DNA of 16,054 bases from PZPK01 sp047628385 (GTDB taxonomy: Bacteria > Pseudomonadota > Gammaproteobacteria > Pseudomonadales > Oleiphilaceae), in the NCBI GenBank assembly GCA_047628385.1, contig JBLHVH010000059.1:1-16054 (forward strand), in the 5' to 3' direction. Every line of letters begins with the position of its first letter. Positions within the stretch are counted from its first letter, which is position 1. The notes below the pieces were generated by a model. That model saw nothing but the letters and a program-made list of their open reading frames with translations, was not told where the DNA came from and did no database searches. Below, one piece after another: positions 1 through 7,344 of the stretch. The position numbers and the translations under genes are program-made.

Positions 1-10
1 CAGAACCAAA

Positions 11-38
11 ATTTAAAAAAAGTCCCGCATAGCGGGAC
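11..38 (-). terminator. Rho-independent terminator for the FAS1 gene
   Basis: A perfect 7-bp stem (GTCCCGC, 22-28; GCGGGAC, 32-38) with a 3-nt loop is followed, on the minus strand, by seven T residues and a further T-rich stretch (positions 21 to 11). It lies downstream of the minus-strand FAS1 lipoprotein gene and beyond the degenerate duplicate of that gene's 3' end. Confidence 0.8.
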
Positions 39-68
39 AAAGGAAGTCTAATAATTCAATCATTAGCT

Positions 69-178
69 TTAGGGAGCAGTAATCACGACATCAATGATAA
101 GTGCTAAGTCATTAAACGTTTATAAATGTTAATAATGACCGAAGCACTGCCTATCATCAGCGCTCCCATATCGACACT
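69..178 (-). pseudogene. Degenerate tandem copy of the FAS1 domain C-terminus
   Basis: Directly past the stop of the FAS1 gene the minus strand still reads SVDMGALMIGSASVIIN. This closely matches VSIDMGTLMVGNAAVLITD from the end of the third FAS1 domain. After a frameshift near position 120 it reads LIIDVVITAP and stops (TAA at 69-71), matching HVIDAVITDVI. The plus-strand DNA also aligns over about 100 bases with positions 190-300. This is a partial tandem duplication of the last ~35 codons, or the remains of an older 3' end, now cut off by the TAG at 177-179. It is not expected to be translated. Confidence 0.75.
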
Positions 179-1604
179 AAAGTTCAATAACATCCGTTAT
201 TACAGCATCAATGACATGTATTACACCGTTTGAGGTTTCTACATCAGTAATAAGGACCGCTGCGTTTCCAACCATCAAAGTACCCATATCGATACTAACA
301 CTCACAACTGTATCGGGGCGCAGTGTTGCTACAGTTGTTCCATTTGCAGCAAAAGCTCCGATAGAGTCAATCGCTGTACCACTAATGACATGTTGACTCA
401 AAATACCAGTGAGACCGTCCAGAGCCAAAACTTCTGCTGGGGTTCCGATAGCTGCAAAGGCCGCATCAGTAGGTGCGAACACCGTGAATGGTCCAGTACC
501 ACTTAATGCAGTGGCCAAGCCTTCTTGTGCAAGTGCGGCCAATAAGGTGGTAAATTCTGCACCGTCAGCGGCGCCCGCTAGGCTTGTGACCAATGCTGCT
601 ATCGTCACTGAAGTATCAGACAAAGCGTCTGCGGAAGGTGGCAGCAATACTTTATCAATCGCATGAATCAGACCATTTGAGGCATCAACGTCTGCAACAA
701 TTACTTTTGAGGTATTAATGAAAAGGTCCGGATCAACATAAGAGATCGCAAGATCCGCATCAGTTAAAAACGATGGCGTTGTAGTGCCTGTGAGCCCAAT
801 CGCAGTTGCAGCATCGACTTCAGAGTCCAGAACATGATACGTAAGAATGTCACCCAAATTACTCAGACCTAGGATATCTGCGGCCGAATCATATGCATCA
901 TTATTAGCAATAAGATCGGCGAACGCATCGTCAGTCGGTGCGAAAACGGTCAGACCTGACGTTGTCGCCAAGGTATCTACTAAATCAGCAGCAACGACTG
1001 CAGCCACTAATGTGGTGAATCGACCATCGGCTTGTGCTGTTTCAACAATGTTAAAGTACCCTGGTGGAATAAGTACTTTATCAATGGCGTGAATGATACC
1101 GTTGTCTGCCGTTACATCAGCAATGACGACTTGAGAACGATTTACAAACAAGTTTCCACCTGTGATACTTACCGTAACATCTACCATTTCTAGTGTCGAA
1201 GCGGTGTTATCTACCATGCCAGCTAGATCAGTTGCCGCTTCAGAATTAACCGTACCTAACAACACGTGATAAGTCAGAATTTTTGCTAGATCGTCACGGC
1301 CTAAAAACTCAGCAGGCGTTACGCCGAGTGCCGTAAATAATTCATCAAAAGCGGCGTCAGTCGGTGCGAAGACTGTAAAATCTCCTGCGCTTAAAGTATC
1401 ACCCAAGTCTGCAGCAACAACCGCTGCAAAAAGAGTATCAAATTCGCTATTACAATCTGCTATTGCAGCAATACTTCCGCTACACGTTACCGTTTTTTGG
1501 CTATCACTATCACTGCATCCAGCAAGAAATAGCGTTGAGCCAGCAAACAAGGCGATGGCCATTTTAGGAGCCCAAGAAATATAGTTTTTAGTGCGAGTAA
1601 ACAT
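177..1604 (-). CDS. Lipoprotein with three FAS1 (fasciclin) domains
   Basis: Secreted, lipid-anchored protein of 475 residues. The start chosen is the ATG at 1604, preceded by a good ribosome site (GGAAGGTAAGTAAA). A longer frame to 1694 has no such site and would bury the signal peptide. Residues 13-30 form a lipoprotein signal ending in the lipobox LAGC (Cys30). Three FAS1 domains follow at about 54-180, 184-322 and 336-472. Each has the H1-type motif (FTVFAPTDAAF, LTVFAPTDDAF, FTVFAPTDAAF) and the H2-type ending (IIHAIDKVL, LIHAIDKVL, VIHVIDAVI). Domains 1 and 2 carry the conserved TYH motif (ILTYHVL). In domain 3 it is SQH, a departure at the usual Tyr. FAS1 domains generally mediate adhesion or matrix contacts, but the ligand cannot be told from sequence. 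The gene ends in a TAG inside a duplicated FAS1 segment, followed by a terminator. Confidence 0.93.
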   Translation of the reverse strand: MFTRTKNYISWAPKMAIALFAGSTLFLAGCSDSDSQKTVTCSGSIAAIADCNSEFDTLFAAVVAADLGDTLSAGDFTVFAPTDAAFDELFTALGVTPAEFLGRDDLAKILTYHVLLGTVNSEAATDLAGMVDNTASTLEMVDVTVSITGGNLFVNRSQVVIADVTADNGIIHAIDKVLIPPGYFNIVETAQADGRFTTLVAAVVAADLVDTLATTSGLTVFAPTDDAFADLIANNDAYDSAADILGLSNLGDILTYHVLDSEVDAATAIGLTGTTTPSFLTDADLAISYVDPDLFINTSKVIVADVDASNGLIHAIDKVLLPPSADALSDTSVTIAALVTSLAGAADGAEFTTLLAALAQEGLATALSGTGPFTVFAPTDAAFAAIGTPAEVLALDGLTGILSQHVISGTAIDSIGAFAANGTTVATLRPDTVVSVSIDMGTLMVGNAAVLITDVETSNGVIHVIDAVITDVIEL

Positions 1605-1959
1605 TTTACTTACCTTCCCATAATTATCATTTAATGTTAATTTTTTGTACTGTTTCAACATAGGTCTAAAAAAGATGAAATCTATGTTGATCATGTGTAA
1701 TTTGAGCGCTCAATAATGTTTACGGTTGTAAGCTTAATTCGGATCATATATAAAAAATATTCTTTGAATTTAACTTTGAAGAAATAGAATCCGTATCAAT
1801 AAGGCCGAATTAATTCTTCAATATTATTGATACAAAAAAGCTATTTTAAGTGATATGAAAACTTGTCCACTAGATCAAGGGAAGTCCAACACACTCTCTA
1901 TGCTAATAGTAAAAAGGGTTACGTATATTAATAGTGAACGTTAATAGTCGATCAGTTTC
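1605..1959. other. Gene-free stretch upstream of the FAS1 gene
   Basis: About 355 AT-rich bases between the FAS1 start and the end of the decayed lipoprotein gene. Apart from the FAS1 ribosome-binding site at its left edge I see no coding sequence, strong hairpin or convincing -35/-10 pair. The FAS1 promoter is presumably here. Confidence 0.4.
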
Positions 1960-2239
1960 TTAAGTCTGACACTTTATGGCAAAACTTAAATCGCCTGATA
2001 AAAAATCATGTACTTCGTTAAACCGAAAAAACAGACCTTCTCCCGAGAAGTCGACATTCATAACCGCTGTCACGCCGTCAAAATTAAATTCTGTAGCGCT
2101 ATCTATTATTTGCACCGGCACAATCACTCGCAATAAATCACCTTGGGCAAAGGCATCAAAATTAGGTGAATCAAGATACATTGCCATCGGTGCAGTTGGC
2201 GGTAAATCTGTAATATCAAATGAAGACGGAACAGGTAGC

Positions 2240-2453
2240 CATGCGCCAGAATTCTCATCCACGACTAAGGCAACCTAATGATTGTAGTAAACAACCCCCT
2301 CATCCTGATAGTTGTTGTTTCCATTTTCATTCCAAAAAGATGTGTCATCAACGTCAGGATGAGTTGTCACCACTAGGGCTAACCTTGCATCCTAGATATG
2401 TTTAAAACCAACATTCTCTAGTGAAATAGTCGTTGAAAAACATAAGTCAGAAC
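2240..2453 (-). repeat. Internal unit B of the decayed lipoprotein
   Basis: With its frameshift and two stops bridged, it reads LVLTYVF, then TISLENVGFKHI, DARLALVVTTHPDVDDTSF, and DEGVVYYNH-VALVVDENSG. It is homologous in order and spacing to unit A at 2628-2828. This shows an ancient intragenic duplication. Confidence 0.7.
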
Positions 2454-2627
2454 GAGTGTTTCATCGACTTGACCTAGTGCTTCATTTTTTTCGTCGCGGC
2501 ATTGCCAGCGTTCTCATAGAAAAAACCAAACTATCAATATCTTCTAAGGAATCTACTGTGGCATCGGTGACGTCGGAGTCAAAAAATCCATCTCATCCGT
2601 TTGAACAACAGCTAAACCTGCACCTGC

Positions 2628-2828
2628 TTATTCATTTTCTTCTAAAACAACCCAGTGTGAAGAATAAACAACGCCATCGTCATCATATAATTCATTCTTA
2701 TGTTCGTCCCTAAGTGGTGTGTCGTCAAAATCAGAGTGACTTGTTACAGCTAAGGCGACTATACCCTCAAAATTTGAATACCCTATATCGCTTAGTGCAA
2801 GGTCAGTAACAAAAACGTACCCCAACAC
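2628..2828 (-). repeat. Internal unit A of the decayed lipoprotein
   Basis: It reads VLGYVFVTDLALSDIGY, FEGIVALAVTSHSDFDDTP and DDDGVVYSSHWVVLEENE before a TAA stop. Shared landmarks with unit B are (V)L-x-YVF, ALxVT(S/T)HxDxDDT and D(D/E)GVVY, followed by HW/H-V-x-L-x-x-(E/D)E. Confidence 0.7.
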
Positions 2829-3180
2829 TGGCGCACCCTCCATCCCACCTATTGGAGCGGGGGCCACTGAAGTAACATTAGTCATTAGTTCTATTGTAAA
2901 AATATATGAATAAGTATCTCTTCGTACTTTACCTCAGCTGAAAGAATAGTAAATGTATCGCCCACATAAGCATCGCCTGGCAAGAACTTTACCTGTGTGA
3001 GCGATGTAGTATTTGAACTACATGCATTAAGTAGTGCAAAAAATAATACCGTAATAAATAGCGTGCTGAATTTAACAAACATGATAATGCCTCCACAATC
3101 AATTTACTTTCGACTCGATACAAATATTATTCGCTTATTTTCCTTTTTCAATAAAGTATTTAGTCGATACTATTATTTGT

Positions 3181-3392
3181 ATGAATAACACATCTTATTT
3201 ATAAACAAGTAGAACGACTGGGTGAACTGTTAAAAGTGGGCTCTCGGCAAGCCATTACTGAAGATCGTTTACGGCCAGTTCAACTTGAGGTTTTTCACTA
3301 TTTATCCTTGTAATCAATTCTCCGACACTGCTATGGCAGTCACCGAATACTTAGTGGCAGAACGAAAACCATTAAATTGATAGTATCGCTTC
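3181..3392 (+). pseudogene. MarR-family regulator relic (N-terminal part)
   Basis: From the ATG at 3181 the sequence reads MNNTSYL. A one-base slip then gives KQVERLGELLKVGSRQAIT, EDRLRPVQLEVFHYLSL and a TAA. A further frameshift gives NQFSDTAMAVTEYL, and another the remnant GRTK. This matches the first ~65 residues of a MarR-type winged-helix repressor up to the recognition helix (typical pattern RPVQ-x-EVL-x-YL-x-x-CN-x-x-SDT-x-x-AVTEYLG). The rest of the winged helix and the dimerisation helix are absent, and the relic stops about 100-150 bases before the insertion sequence. No function is expected. The regulated target is not evident. Confidence 0.72.
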
Positions 3393-3522
3393 TAAATTAT
3401 TTGAATATTTTTTAAAACATTCAAAATTTAACAAGCTAAGTCATTAATTTCTACATTTCAAACCTCTCATATCCCTATAGCGTTCATTTTCATGATTTTT
3501 TAACGTACCGACTCTATGATAG

Positions 3523-3546
3523 GCTCAATTCGCTTTTTTTTTGAGC
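3523..3546 (-). other. Hairpin at the 3' end of the transposase gene
   Basis: GCTCAA (3523-3528) pairs with TTGAGC (3541-3546) around an A/T-rich loop, just past the transposase stop codon. On the minus strand no T-run follows, so it may be a weak terminator or part of the element's end structure. Confidence 0.35.
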
Positions 3547-3548
3547 TG

Positions 3549-5024
3549 TCAGGCGACGTATTTGCGCCTTTGCCTGCACTGCTCTTCATTTTTCTCCTGC
3601 TTGCGTAGCGCTGTCCCTAATTTCTGAATGTTTCGTGCCAGTACAGCCAATGCCACGTAGCGCTTAAAACCCTCGATACCATGATCTGGGCATGTATCCA
3701 GACCATGAACGTCTAAAGCATTTATGCCGGATTCAACCGCCGAATGCTGTCGACGTTCAACTTGAAAGTCATCACTGTATTCTTGGGCTTTATCTTCCTT
3801 ATTAAGACGCCCTTTCTTCGGTAGCACAACCAGCTCAGGATGCGCCTTTAAGTCAACTTGATTCGTACGGAAATGAAAACCTTTATCAAAGCTGCACGAC
3901 TTCAAATCAGGAAAACTCATCTGCGCATCCACCACCATTATGACTGCAATTTTATCGTCCGTTTCTTTTTCCATCACCCGGTGATTTAGGATAAAGCCAT
4001 TTTGATCTTCTAAAATACAAACCCTTAATCCTAGCTCTACAGGAATACCCGCTTTACCTTTACTGATCCATTGTGTATGCCCTTCAAACAGAAAAAATAC
4101 TTTCTCTTCATGGGGGATTTTCTTGCCCTGTATGACGCGGCGATTTATTTGATCTATTTGCCGTTCTGCATGAACGATAACGTCTTTAATTTGGTTTTTT
4201 TTCAGTATGACTAACTCATTGGACTCGCTACATTCCGGCAACGTCAGCTTTGCTTTCACTATTAATTTTTCTGCACGTAACAGGTAAATTTTATGCGCTT
4301 TAATAACGGCTACCTGCTGTACTTCTCGCTTGTTTTCGTCTTTGGATGTGGCGTGCTTTATTTTCTGAACTTTGCGGTAGCGTCTTTTGATTTGCCTGAG
4401 GTTAAATTCACTTTGACGCCAGTGCGTTAAACCTTCTTTTTGGCAGAGTGAGGCAGTCAATGTCACTACTTTTCGGATGGCATCCCAGAGCAGGTTAATA
4501 TACGTTAGAAAGTGGACATCTGTTTCAACAACAAATGAGTCACAACGACCTTTTAACGTTTTTTCTCGTTTTTTTAGCGCTTTATGACCTGATTTCACCA
4601 CCACTTGGTTAATTTGATCGATGACGTCTGTCGTGAGAAGAGAAACGTTATCTTTAAGCGTTTGAAGCTTATAGGGCTCAACATCATCATTGTAAAAATG
4701 ATGACCTAGCATTTCACGAATAGTTCGGTGGTGATTCAACATTTCAAGCAGACGGTCATAATCCCAGCTCAGGTTCAGGCGCAATACTCCCATCACTAAT
4801 ATATTCCACAAGAGCATTCCTGGGCGTCCATTTTTGGCATTCATATTTTTAGGAACCAGCGATTCTAAAATCTGAAAAACTTCAGCGCGAATCGCTTCGT
4901 TGACATACAAATATTGTAGACCTTTCAGAAGTTGAGGGATGTCATCACGCGAGCGCGAGTCAAATTTTATGTTGGCGATTTCGATTTCACTAAGTTGAAG
5001 TTGATTTGCTTGTACTTGTCGCAT
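3549..5024 (-). CDS. ISNCY family transposase
   Basis: A 491-residue transposase that appears full length and uninterrupted. The N-terminus (IANIKFDSRSRDDIPQLLKG, then GRPGMLLWNILVMGVLRLNL and DYDRLLEMLNHHRTIREMLG) and the block RCDSFVVETDVHFLTYINLL are hallmarks of this family. The catalytic DDE-type core is suggested by the Asp in VVETDVHF, the Asp in SFDKGFH and the Glu in HSAVESGINALDVHGLD. The C-terminal block PDHGIEGFKRYVALAVLARN also fits. Residues about 200-300 are Lys/Arg-rich and probably helical. No clear Shine-Dalgarno site precedes the ATG, which is common for transposases. It would move the surrounding element by cutting and joining DNA ends. The family is confident; the element's name is not. 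Confidence 0.9.
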   Translation of the reverse strand: MRQVQANQLQLSEIEIANIKFDSRSRDDIPQLLKGLQYLYVNEAIRAEVFQILESLVPKNMNAKNGRPGMLLWNILVMGVLRLNLSWDYDRLLEMLNHHRTIREMLGHHFYNDDVEPYKLQTLKDNVSLLTTDVIDQINQVVVKSGHKALKKREKTLKGRCDSFVVETDVHFLTYINLLWDAIRKVVTLTASLCQKEGLTHWRQSEFNLRQIKRRYRKVQKIKHATSKDENKREVQQVAVIKAHKIYLLRAEKLIVKAKLTLPECSESNELVILKKNQIKDVIVHAERQIDQINRRVIQGKKIPHEEKVFFLFEGHTQWISKGKAGIPVELGLRVCILEDQNGFILNHRVMEKETDDKIAVIMVVDAQMSFPDLKSCSFDKGFHFRTNQVDLKAHPELVVLPKKGRLNKEDKAQEYSDDFQVERRQHSAVESGINALDVHGLDTCPDHGIEGFKRYVALAVLARNIQKLGTALRKQEKNEEQCRQRRKYVA

Positions 5025-5208
5025 TGTATATTTCTAAGGAAGTTTTAATTGAATTGGGCTTTTTCGAGGCTATTATCTTATTTTTTAGGTATTTTCTGAA
5101 AAACTTCAATCACGAATTCGTGAACTTCATAAGAACTTTCGACAACTTATGAATTACCGTTCAGGCACTAGGTATGTCATACTGACTAGAACAACAGAGA
5201 ATAATAAA

Positions 5209-5823
5209 ATGAGTTTCTATGACGAACAAATACTGCCACATGTTATTCATCTTGCGTGTGGCACCAAGCCCATCCTAAATCAACGAAAAAAAGTTGTGCC
5301 TCAGGCAGAGGGTCGTATTTTAGAAATAGGCATGGGGTCTGGCATTAATATCGACTACTACAACCCTGCTAAAGTGGAAAAACTTTGGGGTTTAGAGCCT
5401 TCAGTCGGCATGCGAAAAAAAGCTAAGTCACGAGTTGCCGCTGCGCCATTCGACCTAGAATGGTTAGATTTACCAGGTGAAGAAATTCCACTCGACAATA
5501 AGAGTGTCGATACCATCGTACTCACCTATACACTCTGCACAATTCCAGACTGGCTGTCGGCGGTAAAGCAAATGCGTCGCGTGCTTAAACCTGGTGGAAA
5601 ATTATTATTCAGTGAACACGGTAAAGCACCTGACGAAGCAGTCAAAAAATGGCAAAACCGGATCAATCCATTTTGGATGAATATTGCTGGCGGCTGCCAC
5701 TTAAATAGAGATATCCCTCAGTTATTAATGGAGGGTGGTTTTAATATTAAAGAAATGGATACGCTATACGTGCCTAAAACCCCAAAAGTCGCTGCATTTA
5801 CGTATTGGGGGTATGCGGGCTAG
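5209..5823 (+). CDS. Class I SAM-dependent methyltransferase
   Basis: A 204-residue cytosolic methyltransferase of the UbiE/Methyltransf_11 type. The ATG at 5209 (MSFYDEQILPHVIHLACG) is chosen because relatives start just before this point. An in-frame ATG at 5149 would add 20 residues with no family likeness. Motif I is ILEIGMGSGINIDYY. WGLEPSVGMRKKA is the acidic post-I region that holds the SAM ribose. Downstream are VDTIVLTYTLCTIPDW and the post-motif VLKPGGKLLFSEHG. The conserved tail has RINPFWMNIAGGCHLNRDI and YWGYAG. The substrate is unknown. It is the first intact gene to the right of the insertion sequence, whose right end may supply its upstream sequence. No strong terminator follows. 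Confidence 0.9.
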   Translation: MSFYDEQILPHVIHLACGTKPILNQRKKVVPQAEGRILEIGMGSGINIDYYNPAKVEKLWGLEPSVGMRKKAKSRVAAAPFDLEWLDLPGEEIPLDNKSVDTIVLTYTLCTIPDWLSAVKQMRRVLKPGGKLLFSEHGKAPDEAVKKWQNRINPFWMNIAGGCHLNRDIPQLLMEGGFNIKEMDTLYVPKTPKVAAFTYWGYAG

Positions 5824-5891
5824 CTTTCCAGATGAATCAAGCATAAACGTAACAACTGAATGAGCCGCGTTAAAGCAATCAAGGCCGCTTT

Positions 5892-6086
5892 TCAACCCTC
5901 ATTTTCATCTAACGCCCTGACTATCGGGTCAAAACCATCAGTGGATTGAACTTTAAACGTAATAGGCCGACAACACACTTGGCAATCTTCTATATATTCT
6001 TGTTCCTCGGTGGAGCAATCAATTAGAATCGAAATAGTTTCGCCACAATACGGGCAACTAATATCCTGTTCAAATAATGTATTCAT
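5892..6086 (-). CDS. CPXCG motif-containing cysteine-rich protein
   Basis: A 64-residue small cytosolic protein. It has an N-terminal CPYCG (Cys11, Cys14) and a second cluster CQVCCRP (Cys35, Cys38, Cys39), giving two knuckles that would fit one zinc ion. The C-terminal half is acidic (ALDENEG). Length and motif order match the CPXCG family common in gammaproteobacteria, which has no established function. Cys24 is an extra cysteine outside the knuckles. It faces the methyltransferase gene tail to tail with a 68-base gap and no obvious shared terminator. No strong ribosome site is visible before the ATG. Confidence 0.88.
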   Translation of the reverse strand: MNTLFEQDISCPYCGETISILIDCSTEEQEYIEDCQVCCRPITFKVQSTDGFDPIVRALDENEG

Positions 6087-6176
6087 AAGTATTTACTGCA
6101 TCTATATTGCATCAGGGTGAGTAGAACGATAAACCAATAATACATTGATAAACCTAAAATCATTATCACTGACAAT

Positions 6177-6191
6177 GCATTATTATAATGC
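6177..6191 (-). promoter_or_regulatory. Perfect palindrome containing TATAAT, upstream of the CPXCG gene
   Basis: GCATTATTATAATGC is a 7-bp perfect inverted repeat around a single base, about 90 bases before the CPXCG start. On the minus strand it contains TATAAT, so it could be a -10 element overlapped by an operator. No good -35 box was found at the right spacing. Beside it lies ATCATTATC (6158-6168 region), which resembles a Fur half-site, but that alone is weak. Confidence 0.3.
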
Positions 6192-6295
6192 CCTAGAATT
6201 TAAATAGGCATCGAAATGACTATTATTATCGAAAAAAGCGATCAATATTACACGTATATTTCATGACTAAGCTAAAAATACACGCCCTAATAACT

Positions 6296-6323
6296 CGCGC
6301 TAACGTGCTCTGAGAATAGCGCG
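6296..6323 (-). terminator. Hairpin downstream of the MlaC-like gene
   Basis: CGCGCTA (6296-6302) and TAGCGCG (6317-6323) form a perfect 7-bp GC-rich stem with a 14-base loop, about 70 bases past the stop codon of the MlaC-like gene. No T-run follows on the minus strand, so it is at best a weak terminator or an RNA 3'-end stabiliser. The rest of 6087-6389 holds no gene that I can see. Confidence 0.4.
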
Positions 6324-6389
6324 ATAAGAATTCCGATCACGCCACCTTAAACCAGTTAAATCATAGTCGGGATACGCAATGGTGGCTAG

Positions 6390-7058
6390 TTACACCGCAC
6401 CATCAAATGCCCAGTTGTCGATCACGCTTTTAATATCACCTTTATGCACTTTAACCTGCTGTTGGAAACGGTCTTTATAAGCTAAACCTAAGTTAATTCC
6501 CATAACAACGATGTTCTCAACACGATAGGTTTGATCTTTACCTTTGTGTAAGGAATAAGAAACCTCATAGCTTGAGCCTCCCGCTGATTTAATTGCCATA
6601 TTAACTTTCGCCTTTTTTGTATTTCTAGGGTTCAAGGTGGCATTTAAAACAGAAATTTCCACTTCATTATTTTGCAACAATACTTGGGCGTAAGTCTGGT
6701 ATAAACTTTGTTTAAATATATGCACAAACTGCTTTCGCTGTGCTTTAGAAGCTTTGCGCCCGTGCTTCCCCATGACTTTCAGTGCAATGCGTTTAAAGTC
6801 GATAATTTTACTTAATTCGACATTCAAATCACGGTAAAACAAGTCATTATCTTTTTTGTATACCTCTTTATTTTCTTTCAACTTAACCACGAGTTGATTC
6901 ATCGAAGCTGAAACGTACTGTTTAAGCTCTTGGCTTGTTTGTACTTCAGCGGCAACCGTCGCAGACGATAAAAAAGATATAATCAATAACACCCAAGTGA
7001 TATAAATCGTATAGTCACGCTTTCTATTTTTGCCACTCACTCTACTATCCGCTTTCAT
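6390..7058 (-). CDS. MlaC-like (Ttg2D) periplasmic phospholipid-binding protein
   Basis: A 222-residue exported protein, close to the usual MlaC length. Residues 15-37 form a signal peptide (hydrophobic TWVLLIISFLSS, then ATVAA before the mature start). The mature part carries the family pattern: RDLNVELSKIIDFKRIALKVMG, then KASKAQRKQFVHIFKQSLYQTYAQVL, a region of beta strands (KAKVNMAIKSAGGSSYEVSYSL) and YRVENIVVMGINLGLAYKDRF near the C-terminus. MlaC shuttles phospholipid between the outer-membrane MlaA complex and the inner-membrane MlaFEDB transporter. No mlaFEDB or mlaA genes are present, so this is an orphan paralogue whose ligand may differ. It is the last gene of the glutaredoxin-flavoprotein-nrtS array, 72 bases after nrtS. 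A purine-rich stretch (AGGGTAGAAG) precedes its ATG. Confidence 0.85.
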   Translation of the reverse strand: MKADSRVSGKNRKRDYTIYITWVLLIISFLSSATVAAEVQTSQELKQYVSASMNQLVVKLKENKEVYKKDNDLFYRDLNVELSKIIDFKRIALKVMGKHGRKASKAQRKQFVHIFKQSLYQTYAQVLLQNNEVEISVLNATLNPRNTKKAKVNMAIKSAGGSSYEVSYSLHKGKDQTYRVENIVVMGINLGLAYKDRFQQQVKVHKGDIKSVIDNWAFDGAV

Positions 7059-7130
7059 TTTACTTCTACCCTATTTCTGTCTGTCATGGATGAACGAATT
7101 GAACCCCAAGCTATTTTTAACTTGTATAAT

Positions 7131-7340
7131 TTATTTCTCAATCACCTGCGGGCGACCAGATAATTGTCCTGCCAAAAAAACACAAAAAGGCACGCAATAC
7201 GTTAAGAAAGCGGGAAACCAGCGAAAAACCTGTTCACCAAATAATGCGTCATATTGATTAATCACAATCAAGACACTGCCCACGAACAATGCTACTTTTA
7301 ACGCTTTGATTAATGCTATTCCCAACATGTCACGTTTCAT
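7131..7340 (-). CDS. nrtS: NrtS-type nitrate/nitrite transporter
   Basis: A 69-residue membrane protein with two predicted helices, IALIKALKVALFVGSVLIVI and WFPAFLTYCVPFCVFLAGQL. They flank the signature NQYDALFG. This matches the small NrtS family, in which the pattern ALKVAL..VG..L..INQ.D.L.G is followed by a second helix with LTY.VP.CV. NrtS proteins have been described as nitrate/nitrite transporters in marine bacteria and cyanobacteria and are thought to work as oligomers. The ATG lies 4 bases beyond the TAG of the upstream flavoprotein gene, and its ribosome site (AGGCTAGGACG) overlaps that gene's end, indicating translational coupling. Family assignment is from motif recall. Substrate and direction of transport here are inferred. 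Confidence 0.8.
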   Translation of the reverse strand: MKRDMLGIALIKALKVALFVGSVLIVINQYDALFGEQVFRWFPAFLTYCVPFCVFLAGQLSGRPQVIEK

Positions 7341-7344
7341 CGTC

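Larger units (their letters stand above)
1960..3082 (-). pseudogene. Decayed lipoprotein gene with two internal homologous units
   Basis: The 5' end is well preserved: a ribosome site (TGGAGG, 7 nt spacing), then an ATG at 3082 and a lipoprotein signal ending in LLNAC. The reading frame then breaks repeatedly. There is a frameshift near 2895-2915, just before a TAG that ends the first piece. TAA follows at 2628-2630, frameshifts in A/T runs near 2581, 2520, 2485 and 2435, and TAG at 2392-2394 and 2275-2277. Reading across these lesions gives one continuous protein: signal, FLPGDAYVGDTFTILSAEV, unit A, an acidic linker (DSDVTDATVDSLEDIDS), unit B, and a C-terminal part ending DLSFAIKCQT. The reconstructed product would be about 370 residues and periplasmic or outer-membrane-attached. 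I do not recognise the family. The pieces 1960-2262, 2628-2885 and 2891-3082 should not be read as separate genes. Confidence 0.82.
3490..5105 (-). mobile_element. ISNCY-family insertion sequence (ends approximate)
   Basis: The element is defined by its transposase. I could not find convincing terminal inverted repeats or a target duplication. The outer sequences share only short matches: TTTTCA near 3488-3493 on the left and, inverted, near 5094-5099 on the right, plus a loosely similar ATAG-(G/C)-CTC further in. The boundaries given are therefore a guess. It sits between decayed genes on the left and an intact methyltransferase gene on the right. Confidence 0.5.

Noticed and set aside
1976..2278. 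Open frame on the plus strand opposite the decayed lipoprotein
   Set aside because: It is the shadow of the minus-strand pseudogene. It has no ribosome site and its composition is not protein-like.
5111..5122. CACGAATTCGTG palindrome right of the insertion sequence
   Set aside because: A perfect 12-bp palindrome, but single, with no partner site or nearby start that it would control. It may simply be chance.
6158..6180. Possible Fur box near ATCATTATC
   Set aside because: Only one half of the consensus is present and the other half does not match. No iron-related gene is adjacent.
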